From DATIRA01 sp963766505 (GTDB lineage: Bacteria; Pseudomonadota; Gammaproteobacteria; Steroidobacterales; Steroidobacteraceae), in the NCBI GenBank assembly GCA_963766505.1, contig CAVYAL010000005.1:1054001-1118000 (forward strand): DNA of 64,000 bases, written 5' to 3'. The position numbers and the translations under genes are program-made. Below the pieces are notes generated by a model, which saw nothing but the letters and a program-made list of their open reading frames with translations, had not been told where the DNA came from and made no database searches. Positions 55,186-62,773 of the stretch are shown here, piece after piece (the first letter of the stretch is position 1; each line of letters opens with the position of its first letter).

Positions 55186-56394
55186 GTGGCCGTCTCCCCC
55201 GTCGACCTGAACGCCAGACAGAAATCGGGCCGCGCGCTCGACCCGCTCGACCTGTACGACGTACGCAGCCTGCTATCCGAGGAGGAGCAGATGGTGCAGG
55301 ACTCGGTCGCCCGGCTCGTGGACGAGCAGGTGCTGCCGGTGATCCAGCATCATTTCGAGGACCACACGTTCCCGCGCGAGCTCGTGCCGGAACTCGCGGC
55401 GCTGGGGCTGTTCGGCAGCTCGCTGGAGGGCTACGGCTGCGCCGGCATGAACTCGGTCAGCTACGGGCTCACCTGCCAGGAGCTAGAGCGTGGGGACTCG
55501 GGGCTGCGCAGCTTCGTCTCGGTACAGTCGAGCCTGTGCATGTACCCGATCCACACCTACGGCAGCGAGGAGCAGAAGCAGCTGTACCTGCCGCGCATGG
55601 CGCAGGGAGAACTGATCGGATGCTTCGGGCTGACCGAGCCGCAGGGCGGCTCGGACCCCGCGAACATGAAGACACACGCGCGGCGCCGCGGCGGCGACTG
55701 GGTGCTGAACGGCGCGAAGATGTGGATCACCAACTCGCCGATCGCGGATCTGTTCGTCGTGTGGGCGAAGACCGAGGAAGGCATCCGCGGGTTCCTGGTC
55801 GAGAAAGGCGCCAGGGGACTGGCCGCGCCCGAGATCGAGAAGAAATTCTCGCTGCGCGCCTCCTCGACCGGCGCGATCTTTCTCGAGGACGTCGTCGTGC
55901 CGGAGGCGAACCTGCTGCCCGGCAGCTCGGTCGGCATCAAGGCACCGCTGTCCTGCCTGACGCAGGCGCGCTACGGGATCACCTGGGGCGTGATCGGCGC
56001 GGCCCAGGCCTGCCTCGCGCAGGCGCTCGACTACACTCAGACACGCGTGCTGTTCGGCCGTCCGCTCGCGGCGACACAGACGATCCAGATCCGCCTGGCC
56101 GACATGGCGCGGCGGATCACGACGGCACAGCTGCTGTCGCTGCAGCTCGGCCGCCTGAAGGACGAGGGCCGGATGTCCCCGTCGCAGGTCTCGCTCGCGA
56201 AGTGGAACAACTGCCGCATGGCGCTGGACGTGGCCCGTGATGCGCGCGACATCCTCGGCGGCGCCGGAATCAGCGCCGAGTACGTGCCGATACGCCACGC
56301 GCTGAACCTCGAGAGCGTGATCACCTACGAGGGGACCGAGACCATTCACCAGCTCACGATCGGCCGGGAGCTGACCGGCATCAACGCCTTCTGA
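55186..56394 (+). CDS. gcdH: Glutaryl-CoA dehydrogenase (acyl-CoA dehydrogenase family)
   Basis: FAD enzyme of 402 aa converting glutaryl-CoA to crotonyl-CoA in lysine/tryptophan and benzoyl-CoA-type breakdown. GTG 55186 with AGGAG upstream. Motifs: SFVSVQSSLCMYPIHTYGSE, CFGLTEPQGGSDPANMKTHA, GAKMWITNSPIADLFVVWAK, RYGITWGVIGAAQACLAQAL and catalytic Glu in ITYEGTETIHQLTIGRELTG. These match GcdH rather than straight-chain acyl-CoA dehydrogenases. Confidence 0.9.
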   Translation: MAVSPVDLNARQKSGRALDPLDLYDVRSLLSEEEQMVQDSVARLVDEQVLPVIQHHFEDHTFPRELVPELAALGLFGSSLEGYGCAGMNSVSYGLTCQELERGDSGLRSFVSVQSSLCMYPIHTYGSEEQKQLYLPRMAQGELIGCFGLTEPQGGSDPANMKTHARRRGGDWVLNGAKMWITNSPIADLFVVWAKTEEGIRGFLVEKGARGLAAPEIEKKFSLRASSTGAIFLEDVVVPEANLLPGSSVGIKAPLSCLTQARYGITWGVIGAAQACLAQALDYTQTRVLFGRPLAATQTIQIRLADMARRITTAQLLSLQLGRLKDEGRMSPSQVSLAKWNNCRMALDVARDARDILGGAGISAEYVPIRHALNLESVITYEGTETIHQLTIGRELTGINAF

Positions 56395-56438
56395 AAAGGG
56401 GACAGATTTATTTGAATCAAATAAATCTGTCCCCTTTT
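56394..56438. repeat. Perfect 45-bp palindrome between convergent genes (bidirectional terminator / REP-like)
   Basis: Left arm begins AAAAGGGGACAGATTTATTT, 22 bp in all, then one central A and the exact reverse complement ending in TTTT. It overlaps the last base of the gcdH stop and the last base of the SIMPL-gene stop. The A/T ends make it an intrinsic terminator in both directions. The GGGGACAGATTTATTT core is one I recall from dispersed repeats near Y1 (RAYT-type) transposases, but none is present here. Confidence 0.85.
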
Positions 56439-57211
56439 TACTTGCGTTCTACCGCGTACTCGGCGGTCACTACGGCCTTGACCACTTTCTCGACCGTGCT
56501 GGTGTCATAGCTGCCGTAATCCTCGGTTTCGGTCGAGTTCGGCCGGGTGATCTGGAACACCCCCTGCGAAGCGGAGCGCAGCGGACCCACCGTCACGCCG
56601 CTGTTGTCGGCGAATTGCTGCGCACGGAGCAGTGAATCCCTCATCGCAGCCCCGATCAGCCGGACCTTCACCTCGTTCAGGTTTCCGTAGAAATACTGCG
56701 GCGGCCATGAATTGATCTGCACGCCGTCGCTGATCAGCGACGAAGCCCCGTTGGCCAGGCGGCCGATCAGCTCTACGTCGGTCGAGCTGATCTCGAAGTT
56801 GCGGTCCAGCTCGTACGCGGACACTCGACCAGTCTGCTGGCCCTGGGCACCGACCTCGTAGATCACCCGGGTCGACGCGGGCGAAACGCTGGGGCTCGCA
56901 GCCTCGCCGCCCAGCGCCCGCAGCCGCTCGAGGACCTTTTCTGTATCGGCCTCGAGGCGTCGGTATCCCTCCTGCAGGTCGGAGGCGCGGACGTTGACGG
57001 TACCGCGCCAGGTTCCGGCATTTGAGACGACCCGCTCCTCCGCGTATCCCTTGACCCGGATCCGGTCGCCGGCGAGCTTTGTCCGCTCGAGGCTCCTCGA
57101 CACGATGGAAGCGGACAGGATCAGTCCCGCCGCGAGAGCCAGCCCCAGCAACAGCAGGCCGAGGTTCGCGCTTCCGCCGTCCCGGCGCCGGGCAAGAACG
57201 ATCGATCGCAT
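56438..57211 (-). CDS. SIMPL domain (DUF541) protein
   Basis: Protein of 257 aa from ATG 57211 (MRSIVLARRRDGG), with GGAGA upstream; the frame is open to 57325 without support. One N-terminal membrane anchor (LGLLLLGLALAAGLILSASI), then the periplasmic SIMPL domain: RIRVKGYAEERVVSNAGTWR, YRRLEADTEKVLERLRALGG, AYELDRNFEISSTDVELIGR and a C-terminal EYAVE strand. Homologues are linked to envelope stress and oxidative protection; molecular role unknown. Confidence 0.87.
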   Translation of the reverse strand: MRSIVLARRRDGGSANLGLLLLGLALAAGLILSASIVSRSLERTKLAGDRIRVKGYAEERVVSNAGTWRGTVNVRASDLQEGYRRLEADTEKVLERLRALGGEAASPSVSPASTRVIYEVGAQGQQTGRVSAYELDRNFEISSTDVELIGRLANGASSLISDGVQINSWPPQYFYGNLNEVKVRLIGAAMRDSLLRAQQFADNSGVTVGPLRSASQGVFQITRPNSTETEDYGSYDTSTVEKVVKAVVTAEYAVERK

Positions 57212-57395
57212 GGTCTCCGTGCTCCCTGGTCCTGCCGGCGAATCCTTGCACAGCAGTTCGCTGTACCCAAGTGGGCGACGCATGCCGTCGTTCCGTCGGC
57301 ATTCTTTACGATTTTGTCGTGACAACCGCCACCGGACCGGCGGGGATGCGACAGTAATCCCATAACTAATTGATTAATAAAGGCTATCGACCTAT
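57212..57395 (+). promoter_or_regulatory. Region upstream of the sigma-54 promoter, candidate enhancer site
   Basis: No gene. TTGTC-GT-GACAA (57314-57325) is a perfect 5-bp inverted repeat about 106 bp before the predicted start site, a normal distance for a bacterial enhancer-binding protein. An AT-rich tract (57361-57381, CATAACTAATTGATTAATAA) could bend through IHF. Which activator would bind is unknown. Confidence 0.35.
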
Positions 57396-57411
57396 TGGCA
57401 CGGGGCTTGCT
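57396..57411 (+). promoter_or_regulatory. Sigma-54 (RpoN) -24/-12 promoter
   Basis: TGGCACG-GGGC-TTGCT matches the consensus TGGCACG-N4-TTGCW at every defined base; the -24 GG is at 57397-57398 and the -12 GC at 57409-57410. Predicted start about 57421. It points to the non-coding segment and transporter gene downstream. Confidence 0.85.
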
Positions 57412-57420
57412 CCGATTCAA

Positions 57421-57633
57421 CTGCCCGCCGACCGACACGGCAGGCACTGTGATCAAACTAGGTGTGTGAGTGAGTGAGCCAAGTCCGCAGGGGATGACCA
57501 GGAACAAGAAATCGAACAGGGAGTGAAGAGCAAGACCCCAACCGTAGGGCGCTGACAAGAAGACCAACCGACAAGAAATAGAATCTGAGCGCCCCCGAAG
57601 ACCCCGGCCCCGCGACAGCGGGGTCTTTTTTTT
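57421..57633 (+). ncRNA. Candidate sigma-54-dependent small RNA or leader RNA
   Basis: About 213 nt between the sigma-54 start and an intrinsic terminator. No credible reading frame: the longest ATG frame is MTRNKKSNRE. It contains three [A/G]ACAAGAA motifs (57503-57510, 57554-57561, 57570-57577) in unstructured A-rich sequence, and AAGACCCC twice (57532-57539, 57598-57605). Both AAGACCCC copies can pair with the terminator 3' arm. The terminator ends 18 nt before the transporter ATG, so it may instead be an attenuated leader of that gene. A-rich repeats in a sigma-54-driven RNA recall CrcZ-type Hfq/Crc decoys. Confidence 0.55.
57600..57633 (+). terminator. Intrinsic terminator upstream of the SLC13 gene
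   Basis: Stem CCCCGC / GCGGGG with loop GACA, or the longer AAGACCCC / GGGGTCTT pairing, followed by TCTTTTTTTT. Confidence 0.88.
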
Positions 57634-57651
57634 GCCGGTATTCTTGGCCGG

Positions 57652-59481
57652 ATGGCCGAACTTCCCCTCAACCCGCACGCGATTGCGATGCTCATCTTCA
57701 CGGTGATCGCGTTCCTGATGTTCACGCGCGAGCGCATCCCGATCGCCGTGACCAGCCTGACGATCATCGCCTCGCTGGCCCTTGGCTTCTACCTGTTCCC
57801 CTTCCAGGGGCCGGACGGGGAATTCCGGCCGCAGCAGATCTTCTCGGCCTTCGGCCACGAGGCCCTGATCGCGATCTGCTGCCTGATGATCCTCGGGCGC
57901 GCACTGATGGTCACGGGCGCGCTGGAGCCGCTCGCGCGGCTGCTCGCGCGACTCTGGGCCTTCAATCGACAGCTGGCGATGCTGGCCGTGCTCACTTCCG
58001 CACTGGTCCTCAGCGCCTTCATCAACAGCACGCCCGTCGTGGTCATACTGATGCCCATGATCATCGGTCTTGCGCTGCGGGCGGGGGGATCGCCCTCGAC
58101 CACCCTGATGCCGATGAATTTCGCTGTCGTCGTGGGCGGCATGGCGACGACTATAGGCACCTCGACCAACCTGCTGATCGTCTCGCTCGCGCGTGACCAT
58201 GGTGCCCCCGACATCGACGTGTTCGAGTTCACGCACCTCGTGGTCTGGCCGTCGATTCTCGCCCTGCTGTACCTGTGGCTGATCGCCCCGCTGTTGCTGC
58301 GAAAGCGCGGCAATCCCCTCGCAAGCATCGCGCCGCGACGTTTCAATGCCGTACTTTACGTCGGGCCGCGCAGCCGGGCACAAGGCCGTACGCTTGGCCG
58401 CGTCCGCAGGTGGACCGGGAACAAGATGCAGGTGCAACGCGTCCGTCGCGGGGACGAAACGCTGGCGGCACTCGATGGCCTTCGGCTCGAACAGGGCGAT
58501 CGACTGTTGGTTTGTGATACGTCCTCCTACCTGAAGGAATACGAGCAGTCGCTCGGCACGACGCTGTACGACGCGGGCGACATCGACAAGCTGCCGCCGG
58601 AGGCGCATCCAGCAATGGCCCAGGACCAGCAACTGGTCGAGGTCGTGATCACCCAGGAGTCGCCGCTGCACAACCGCACGCTGCGCGAAGTGCGCTTCGC
58701 CGATCGTTTCGGCGTCGTGATTCTCGCGATGTACCGTCCTGCGGACGAGGCTTCGCTGCATGGCGAGATCGTCGACCGCAAGCTGCGCTCGGGCGACGTG
58801 CTGCTGGTACAGGGACCTGTGTCGCGCATCGACCTGCTGAAGCGCGAAGCGGGCGTTCTCGTGCTGGACGGGACCCTGGACCTGCCGCGCACGCGCAAGG
58901 CGCCGGTCGCCGTGACCATCATGGCGCTGGTCGTCACGGCCGCCGCGCTCGGCTGGCTGCCGATAGCGATTTCCGCGCTGCTGGGCGTGCTCGCACTGAT
59001 CGTCACGGGTTGCCTGAAGTTCGAGGGCCTCGGCCGCGGCCTCAGTGCGGAGGTCGTGCTGGTCGTGGTCGCGAGCCTGGCGCTCGGCCGCGCATTGACG
59101 GCCACCGGGGGCGCGGACGTGCTGGCAGCGGCGTTCATGTCCGTCGCAGGCGGGCTTTCGCCGCAGGCGGTGCTGGCCGCGGTCATGGTGTTCCTCGGCA
59201 TCCTGACGAATTTCGTGTCGAACAATGCCGCGGCCGCAATCGGTACGCCGGTCGCGCTTTCAATCGCGCAGCAGATCGGCGCACCGCTGGAACCGTTCAT
59301 CCTGGCCGCAATCGTCGGCTGCAACCTGTCCTTCGCTACGCCGATGAGCTACCAGACGAACGTGCTGATCATGCAGCCCGGAGGCTACGTGTTCGGCGAC
59401 TTCGTGCGTGTCGGGGGACCGCTGGTGATCCTGATGATCATCGCCTTCTCGATGCAGCTCGTGCGCGCCTATCCGATCTGA
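57652..59481 (+). CDS. SLC13/DASS-family permease with two RCK_C (TrkA-C) domains
   Basis: Membrane transporter of 609 aa. The N-terminal half has six or so helices (IAMLIFTVIAFLMFTRERIP, ALIAICCLMILGRALMVTGA) and the substrate-site signature SAFINSTPVVVILMPMIIGL with GGMATTIGTSTNLLIVSLAR. Two cytosolic TrkA-C domains follow at about residues 220-420 (RTLGRVRRWTGNKMQVQRVR, RTLREVRFADRFGVVILAMY). The second helical half repeats the motif (FLGILTNFVSNNAAAAIGTP). Relatives carry sulfate or dicarboxylates with sodium. Start ATG 57652 lies 18 nt after a terminator and lacks a clear ribosome-binding site. Confidence 0.88.
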   Translation: MAELPLNPHAIAMLIFTVIAFLMFTRERIPIAVTSLTIIASLALGFYLFPFQGPDGEFRPQQIFSAFGHEALIAICCLMILGRALMVTGALEPLARLLARLWAFNRQLAMLAVLTSALVLSAFINSTPVVVILMPMIIGLALRAGGSPSTTLMPMNFAVVVGGMATTIGTSTNLLIVSLARDHGAPDIDVFEFTHLVVWPSILALLYLWLIAPLLLRKRGNPLASIAPRRFNAVLYVGPRSRAQGRTLGRVRRWTGNKMQVQRVRRGDETLAALDGLRLEQGDRLLVCDTSSYLKEYEQSLGTTLYDAGDIDKLPPEAHPAMAQDQQLVEVVITQESPLHNRTLREVRFADRFGVVILAMYRPADEASLHGEIVDRKLRSGDVLLVQGPVSRIDLLKREAGVLVLDGTLDLPRTRKAPVAVTIMALVVTAAALGWLPIAISALLGVLALIVTGCLKFEGLGRGLSAEVVLVVVASLALGRALTATGGADVLAAAFMSVAGGLSPQAVLAAVMVFLGILTNFVSNNAAAAIGTPVALSIAQQIGAPLEPFILAAIVGCNLSFATPMSYQTNVLIMQPGGYVFGDFVRVGGPLVILMIIAFSMQLVRAYPI

Positions 59482-59532
59482 GCACGGCGCGTCGATCAAG
59501 ATCCGCTCACAACAGGGAGCCCGGACAAACTC

Positions 59533-60303
59533 ATGCCAGACACCCCCGCCGACACCGCTTTGCCGGAAATCATCGCGCACCGCGGCAATGCCATGGAATT
59601 CCCGGAGAACACGCTCCAGGCGCTGGAGTCCGCGGTCGAGCTCGGGCTGCGGCACGTCGAATTCGACGTGCAGCTCACGGCCGACAAGGTTCCGGTGGTC
59701 TTCCACGATGCCGACCTCAAGCGCGTCGCGGACCGGCCCGAGCCGCTGCACGAGGTTTCCTGGTCACAGCTTTCGGAGATCCCGGTCGGCGAGCAGCATC
59801 GTTTCGGGCGTCGCTTCGCGTTCACCTACCCGCCCTCGCTGGCGCAGACCGTCGACGCACTCGCCGGCTGGGAAGGCGTCACGGCCTTCGTCGAGATCAA
59901 GCGGGCGAGCATGCGGCGTTTCGGTCGGGAGACCGTGCTGCGCCGTGTGACTGACGTGCTGCGACCGATCCTCGACCGCTGCGTGCTGATCTCCTTCGAC
60001 CTGCCGAGCGTACAGATCCTGCGCACGATGACCGGCGCCCGGATCGGCTGGGTCGTCGAGAAGTACGACGACGATTCGCGGGACGCCGCCGCGCAGCTCG
60101 CGCCCGATTTCCTGTTCTGCAATCTGGAGCGGCTACCTGAAGGCACTTCCCAGCTCTGGCAGGGACCCTGGTCCTGGGCGCTGTACGAAGTTCGCGACCT
60201 GAAGACCGCGCGACACTGCCAGCAGATCGGCACGACCTACGTCGAAAGCATGGCGGTCCGCGGGCTGCTGACCGCCTACGGCAAGCACGGGCGCGGCTGG
60301 TAG
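59533..60303 (+). CDS. Glycerophosphodiester phosphodiesterase
   Basis: Cytoplasmic (UgpQ-like) enzyme of 256 aa with no signal peptide. GDPD motifs: IIAHRGNAMEFPENTLQALE, HVEFDVQLTADKVPVVFHDA, TAFVEIKRAS and late LFCNLERL, with the metal residues Glu, Asp and His in the first two blocks. It releases glycerol-3-phosphate from lipid head groups. The FGGY kinase follows after 23 bp, suggesting a shared glycerol/polyol function. ATG 59533 sits behind AGGGAGCC. Confidence 0.88.
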   Translation: MPDTPADTALPEIIAHRGNAMEFPENTLQALESAVELGLRHVEFDVQLTADKVPVVFHDADLKRVADRPEPLHEVSWSQLSEIPVGEQHRFGRRFAFTYPPSLAQTVDALAGWEGVTAFVEIKRASMRRFGRETVLRRVTDVLRPILDRCVLISFDLPSVQILRTMTGARIGWVVEKYDDDSRDAAAQLAPDFLFCNLERLPEGTSQLWQGPWSWALYEVRDLKTARHCQQIGTTYVESMAVRGLLTAYGKHGRGW

Positions 60304-60326
60304 GCGGCGGCGCCGGCTGCCCGCGC

Positions 60327-61739
60327 ATGCTGTACCTCGCACTGGACCAGGGAGGACACGCGAGCCGCGCGCTACTGTTCGACGGCTCGGGGCAGCAGGT
60401 CGCGACCGCACACGTGCCGGTTGCGACCCGTCATGACGGCCTGAGCGTCGAGCACGACGCGGACGAACTGGCCCGCTCGCTGCAGCTTGCCGTGGAGGAC
60501 GTGCTCGAGAGCCTCCCGGCCCGCGATCGCAGCATCGCCGCCGCCGGCCTCGCGACCCAGCGCTCGACAATCGTCTGCTGGGAACGAAAGAGCTCAAAGC
60601 CCTTGTCTGCCGCTGTTTCCTGGCAGGACCGCCGCGCGCACCAGTTCGTCGAAGGCCTGCGGGCGCTGGAGCCACGGATCCGGGAGCTGAGCGGCCTTGT
60701 GCTGTCTCCGCACTATGGCGCGAGCAAGCTACGCTGGTGCCTGGACAACCTGCGGCCGGTCCAGCTGGCGGCGCGCCGCGGCGATCTGCTCGTGGGTCCG
60801 CTCTCGAGCTTCCTGCTGGCCCGGCTGCTGACCGAAAGACCTGCGCTCACGGATCCGGCGAACGCCGCCCGCACACAGCTCTATGACCCGGCACGGGGCG
60901 ACTGGTCACCGACCCTGCTGGAGCTGTTCGGCGTGCCACGTGAGCTGCTGCCAACCTGCGTGCCCACGCTGCACGAGTTCGGAACGCTGGCGCTCGCCCG
61001 GGGCGCCTGCCCGCTGCGTGCCTGCACCGGAGACCAGGCGGCAGCGGCGTTTGCGTTCGGCCCACCGCGCGAGGACACGGTCTATGTCAACGTCGGCACG
61101 GGAGCCTTCATCCAGCGGATCGTACCGTCCGGAACAGCTCTCCCGGATGGCCTGCTGAAGAGCGTGCTGATGTCCGACGGCAAAGCGTCTCTATATAGCC
61201 TCGAGGGCACCGTGAACGGCGCAGGCAGTGCAATCGACTGGCTCCGCGCCGAGGTCGCGCTCGACGTGGATCGCACGCTTGCTGCGCTGACCGAGAGCAC
61301 GCCAGCACCGACGCCGCTGTTCCTCAACGGGATCGGCGGGCTGGGCGCACCCTACTGGAGGCACGATTTCCAGAGCGAATTCATCGGTCCGGGGGACGAG
61401 CAGAGTCGCGTCCGTGCCGTCGTCGAGAGCGTTGCGTTCCTGTTGTGCGTGAACCTCGAGCGAATGAACGGCGACCGGCGACTCGAGCGCATCGTGATCT
61501 CGGGCGGTCTCGCCCGTTGCGACTACCTGTGCCAGGCACTGGCCGGGCTGAGCGGGCTGCGCGTCGAGCGCATGCGCCAATGCGAAGCCACGGCGCGGGG
61601 CGTCGCATTCCTCGCCGCCGGTCTCCCGGAAGGCTGGACCGATGTTCCGCTGGAACGGTCGTTCGAGGTCGAGGCCGGGGCTGCGCTTGCCGCCAGGTTC
61701 GCCGAGTGGCGAACGGAGCTCGAACGACGCCTGGACTGA
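60327..61739 (+). CDS. FGGY-family carbohydrate kinase
   Basis: Kinase of 470 aa. Phosphate-1 motif LALDQGGHASRALLFDGSGQ, AAAGLATQRSTIVCWERKSS, catalytic region VSWQDRRAHQFVEGL (aspartate-equivalent CTGDQAAAAFAFG later), YVNVGTGAFIQRI, NGIGGLGAPYW and IVISGGLARCDYLCQALAGL. Overall GlpK-like but with AxDxG as LDQGG and divergence in the sugar-binding part, so glycerol is likely but not certain. Second gene after the glycerophosphodiesterase. Confidence 0.85.
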   Translation: MLYLALDQGGHASRALLFDGSGQQVATAHVPVATRHDGLSVEHDADELARSLQLAVEDVLESLPARDRSIAAAGLATQRSTIVCWERKSSKPLSAAVSWQDRRAHQFVEGLRALEPRIRELSGLVLSPHYGASKLRWCLDNLRPVQLAARRGDLLVGPLSSFLLARLLTERPALTDPANAARTQLYDPARGDWSPTLLELFGVPRELLPTCVPTLHEFGTLALARGACPLRACTGDQAAAAFAFGPPREDTVYVNVGTGAFIQRIVPSGTALPDGLLKSVLMSDGKASLYSLEGTVNGAGSAIDWLRAEVALDVDRTLAALTESTPAPTPLFLNGIGGLGAPYWRHDFQSEFIGPGDEQSRVRAVVESVAFLLCVNLERMNGDRRLERIVISGGLARCDYLCQALAGLSGLRVERMRQCEATARGVAFLAAGLPEGWTDVPLERSFEVEAGAALAARFAEWRTELERRLD

Positions 61740-61750
61740 AGCCGCGGCAA

Positions 61751-62773
61751 TCAGGCAGGACCGAGGGTCTCGATGATTTCCCGTGCCAACCATGACTCCT
61801 CGCCCCCGGAGTAATAGCCGCAGTGCCCTCCGTAGCGGGTGCGTGTGATCGTCAGTGCAGCCGCACGCGCCAGCCTCGAGAGATCCTCGGCCGGGATGAT
61901 CGGATCGTCGTCGGAGGCGATGATCCGTGTGCGCGCGGCGAGCTGCGCGAGCGCCCCGCCGGTGATCGCGTAGCCCTGCAGGTAGGCCTGAAGGGTCGGG
62001 AATCCACCGTACCTGCAGACCAGGTGTTCGGTCATCTCGGTGAGCGTATCGAGGCGCAGGATTTCCGAGAAATCGTAGCGATCCGGCCACGCCTGCTGCT
62101 TCCTGCGCAGCGAGCGCCGCCACTTCAGCACGAAGTAGCTGCGGTACAGTGCCAGCCCCGTCTCCAGCCGGCGCAGCGTGTGCTCGGGATCGAGCACCGG
62201 GCAGACAGCGACGATCCGTTCGAGTTCGAGCCCGGCTTCGCCGGCGCGCGCGCCCACCCGCAGGAAGAAATTGCCGCCCAGCGAGAACCCGACCAGGTTC
62301 AGTCCCTGGTCCGGGTGCAACTGCTGGATGCGGCTCACCGCGCCGACGACCTCCTGGATGCGGCAGGAGTGGAAGAGCTCCGGGTTGAGCGCGTGGCTGT
62401 CGCCATGATCGCGGAGATTGAGCCGCAGCACGTCGAAGCCACGCTCAAGCAGCTGCTGGCCGAGCGCGAGCACGTACATCGCGTCAGCGCTGCCTTCCCA
62501 GCCGTGCAGCAGCAGCACGATCCGCCGGGCGGCCGGCAGGCCCATGCTCTCGCGGCTCGCGTGCTGGCCCAGCAAGCGCACGCCCTCGCCGCAGTCGAGG
62601 ATCCGGGGGCGCGAGGCCTCGAGCAAGGCCCGGCAACGGCGCAGCACGGCTGGCCGCAGCAGCGGCAGGCTCGGAACGATGGACTGCAGGTGAGGATTGG
62701 CGATCCACCGCGGCGGCGAGAAAACCTCCGCCTCCGCGGCGTCCGCGCGATTCAGCTCGGCCTCGATTCCCAC
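61751..62773 (-). CDS. YheT-like alpha/beta hydrolase
   Basis: Protein of 340 aa with the UPF0017/YheT layout: PPRWIANPHLQSIVPSLPLL, oxyanion region VLLLHGWEGSADAMYVLALG, RLNLRDHGDSHALNPELFHS, nucleophile NLVGFSLGGNFFLRVG, acid TRIIASDDDPIIPAEDL and His RYGGHCGYYSG. Esterase-like, substrate unknown. The start overlaps the 3' end of the upstream gene by 22 bp. Convergent with the kinase gene, 11 bp apart. Confidence 0.88.
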   Translation of the reverse strand: MGIEAELNRADAAEAEVFSPPRWIANPHLQSIVPSLPLLRPAVLRRCRALLEASRPRILDCGEGVRLLGQHASRESMGLPAARRIVLLLHGWEGSADAMYVLALGQQLLERGFDVLRLNLRDHGDSHALNPELFHSCRIQEVVGAVSRIQQLHPDQGLNLVGFSLGGNFFLRVGARAGEAGLELERIVAVCPVLDPEHTLRRLETGLALYRSYFVLKWRRSLRRKQQAWPDRYDFSEILRLDTLTEMTEHLVCRYGGFPTLQAYLQGYAITGGALAQLAARTRIIASDDDPIIPAEDLSRLARAAALTITRTRYGGHCGYYSGGEESWLAREIIETLGPA

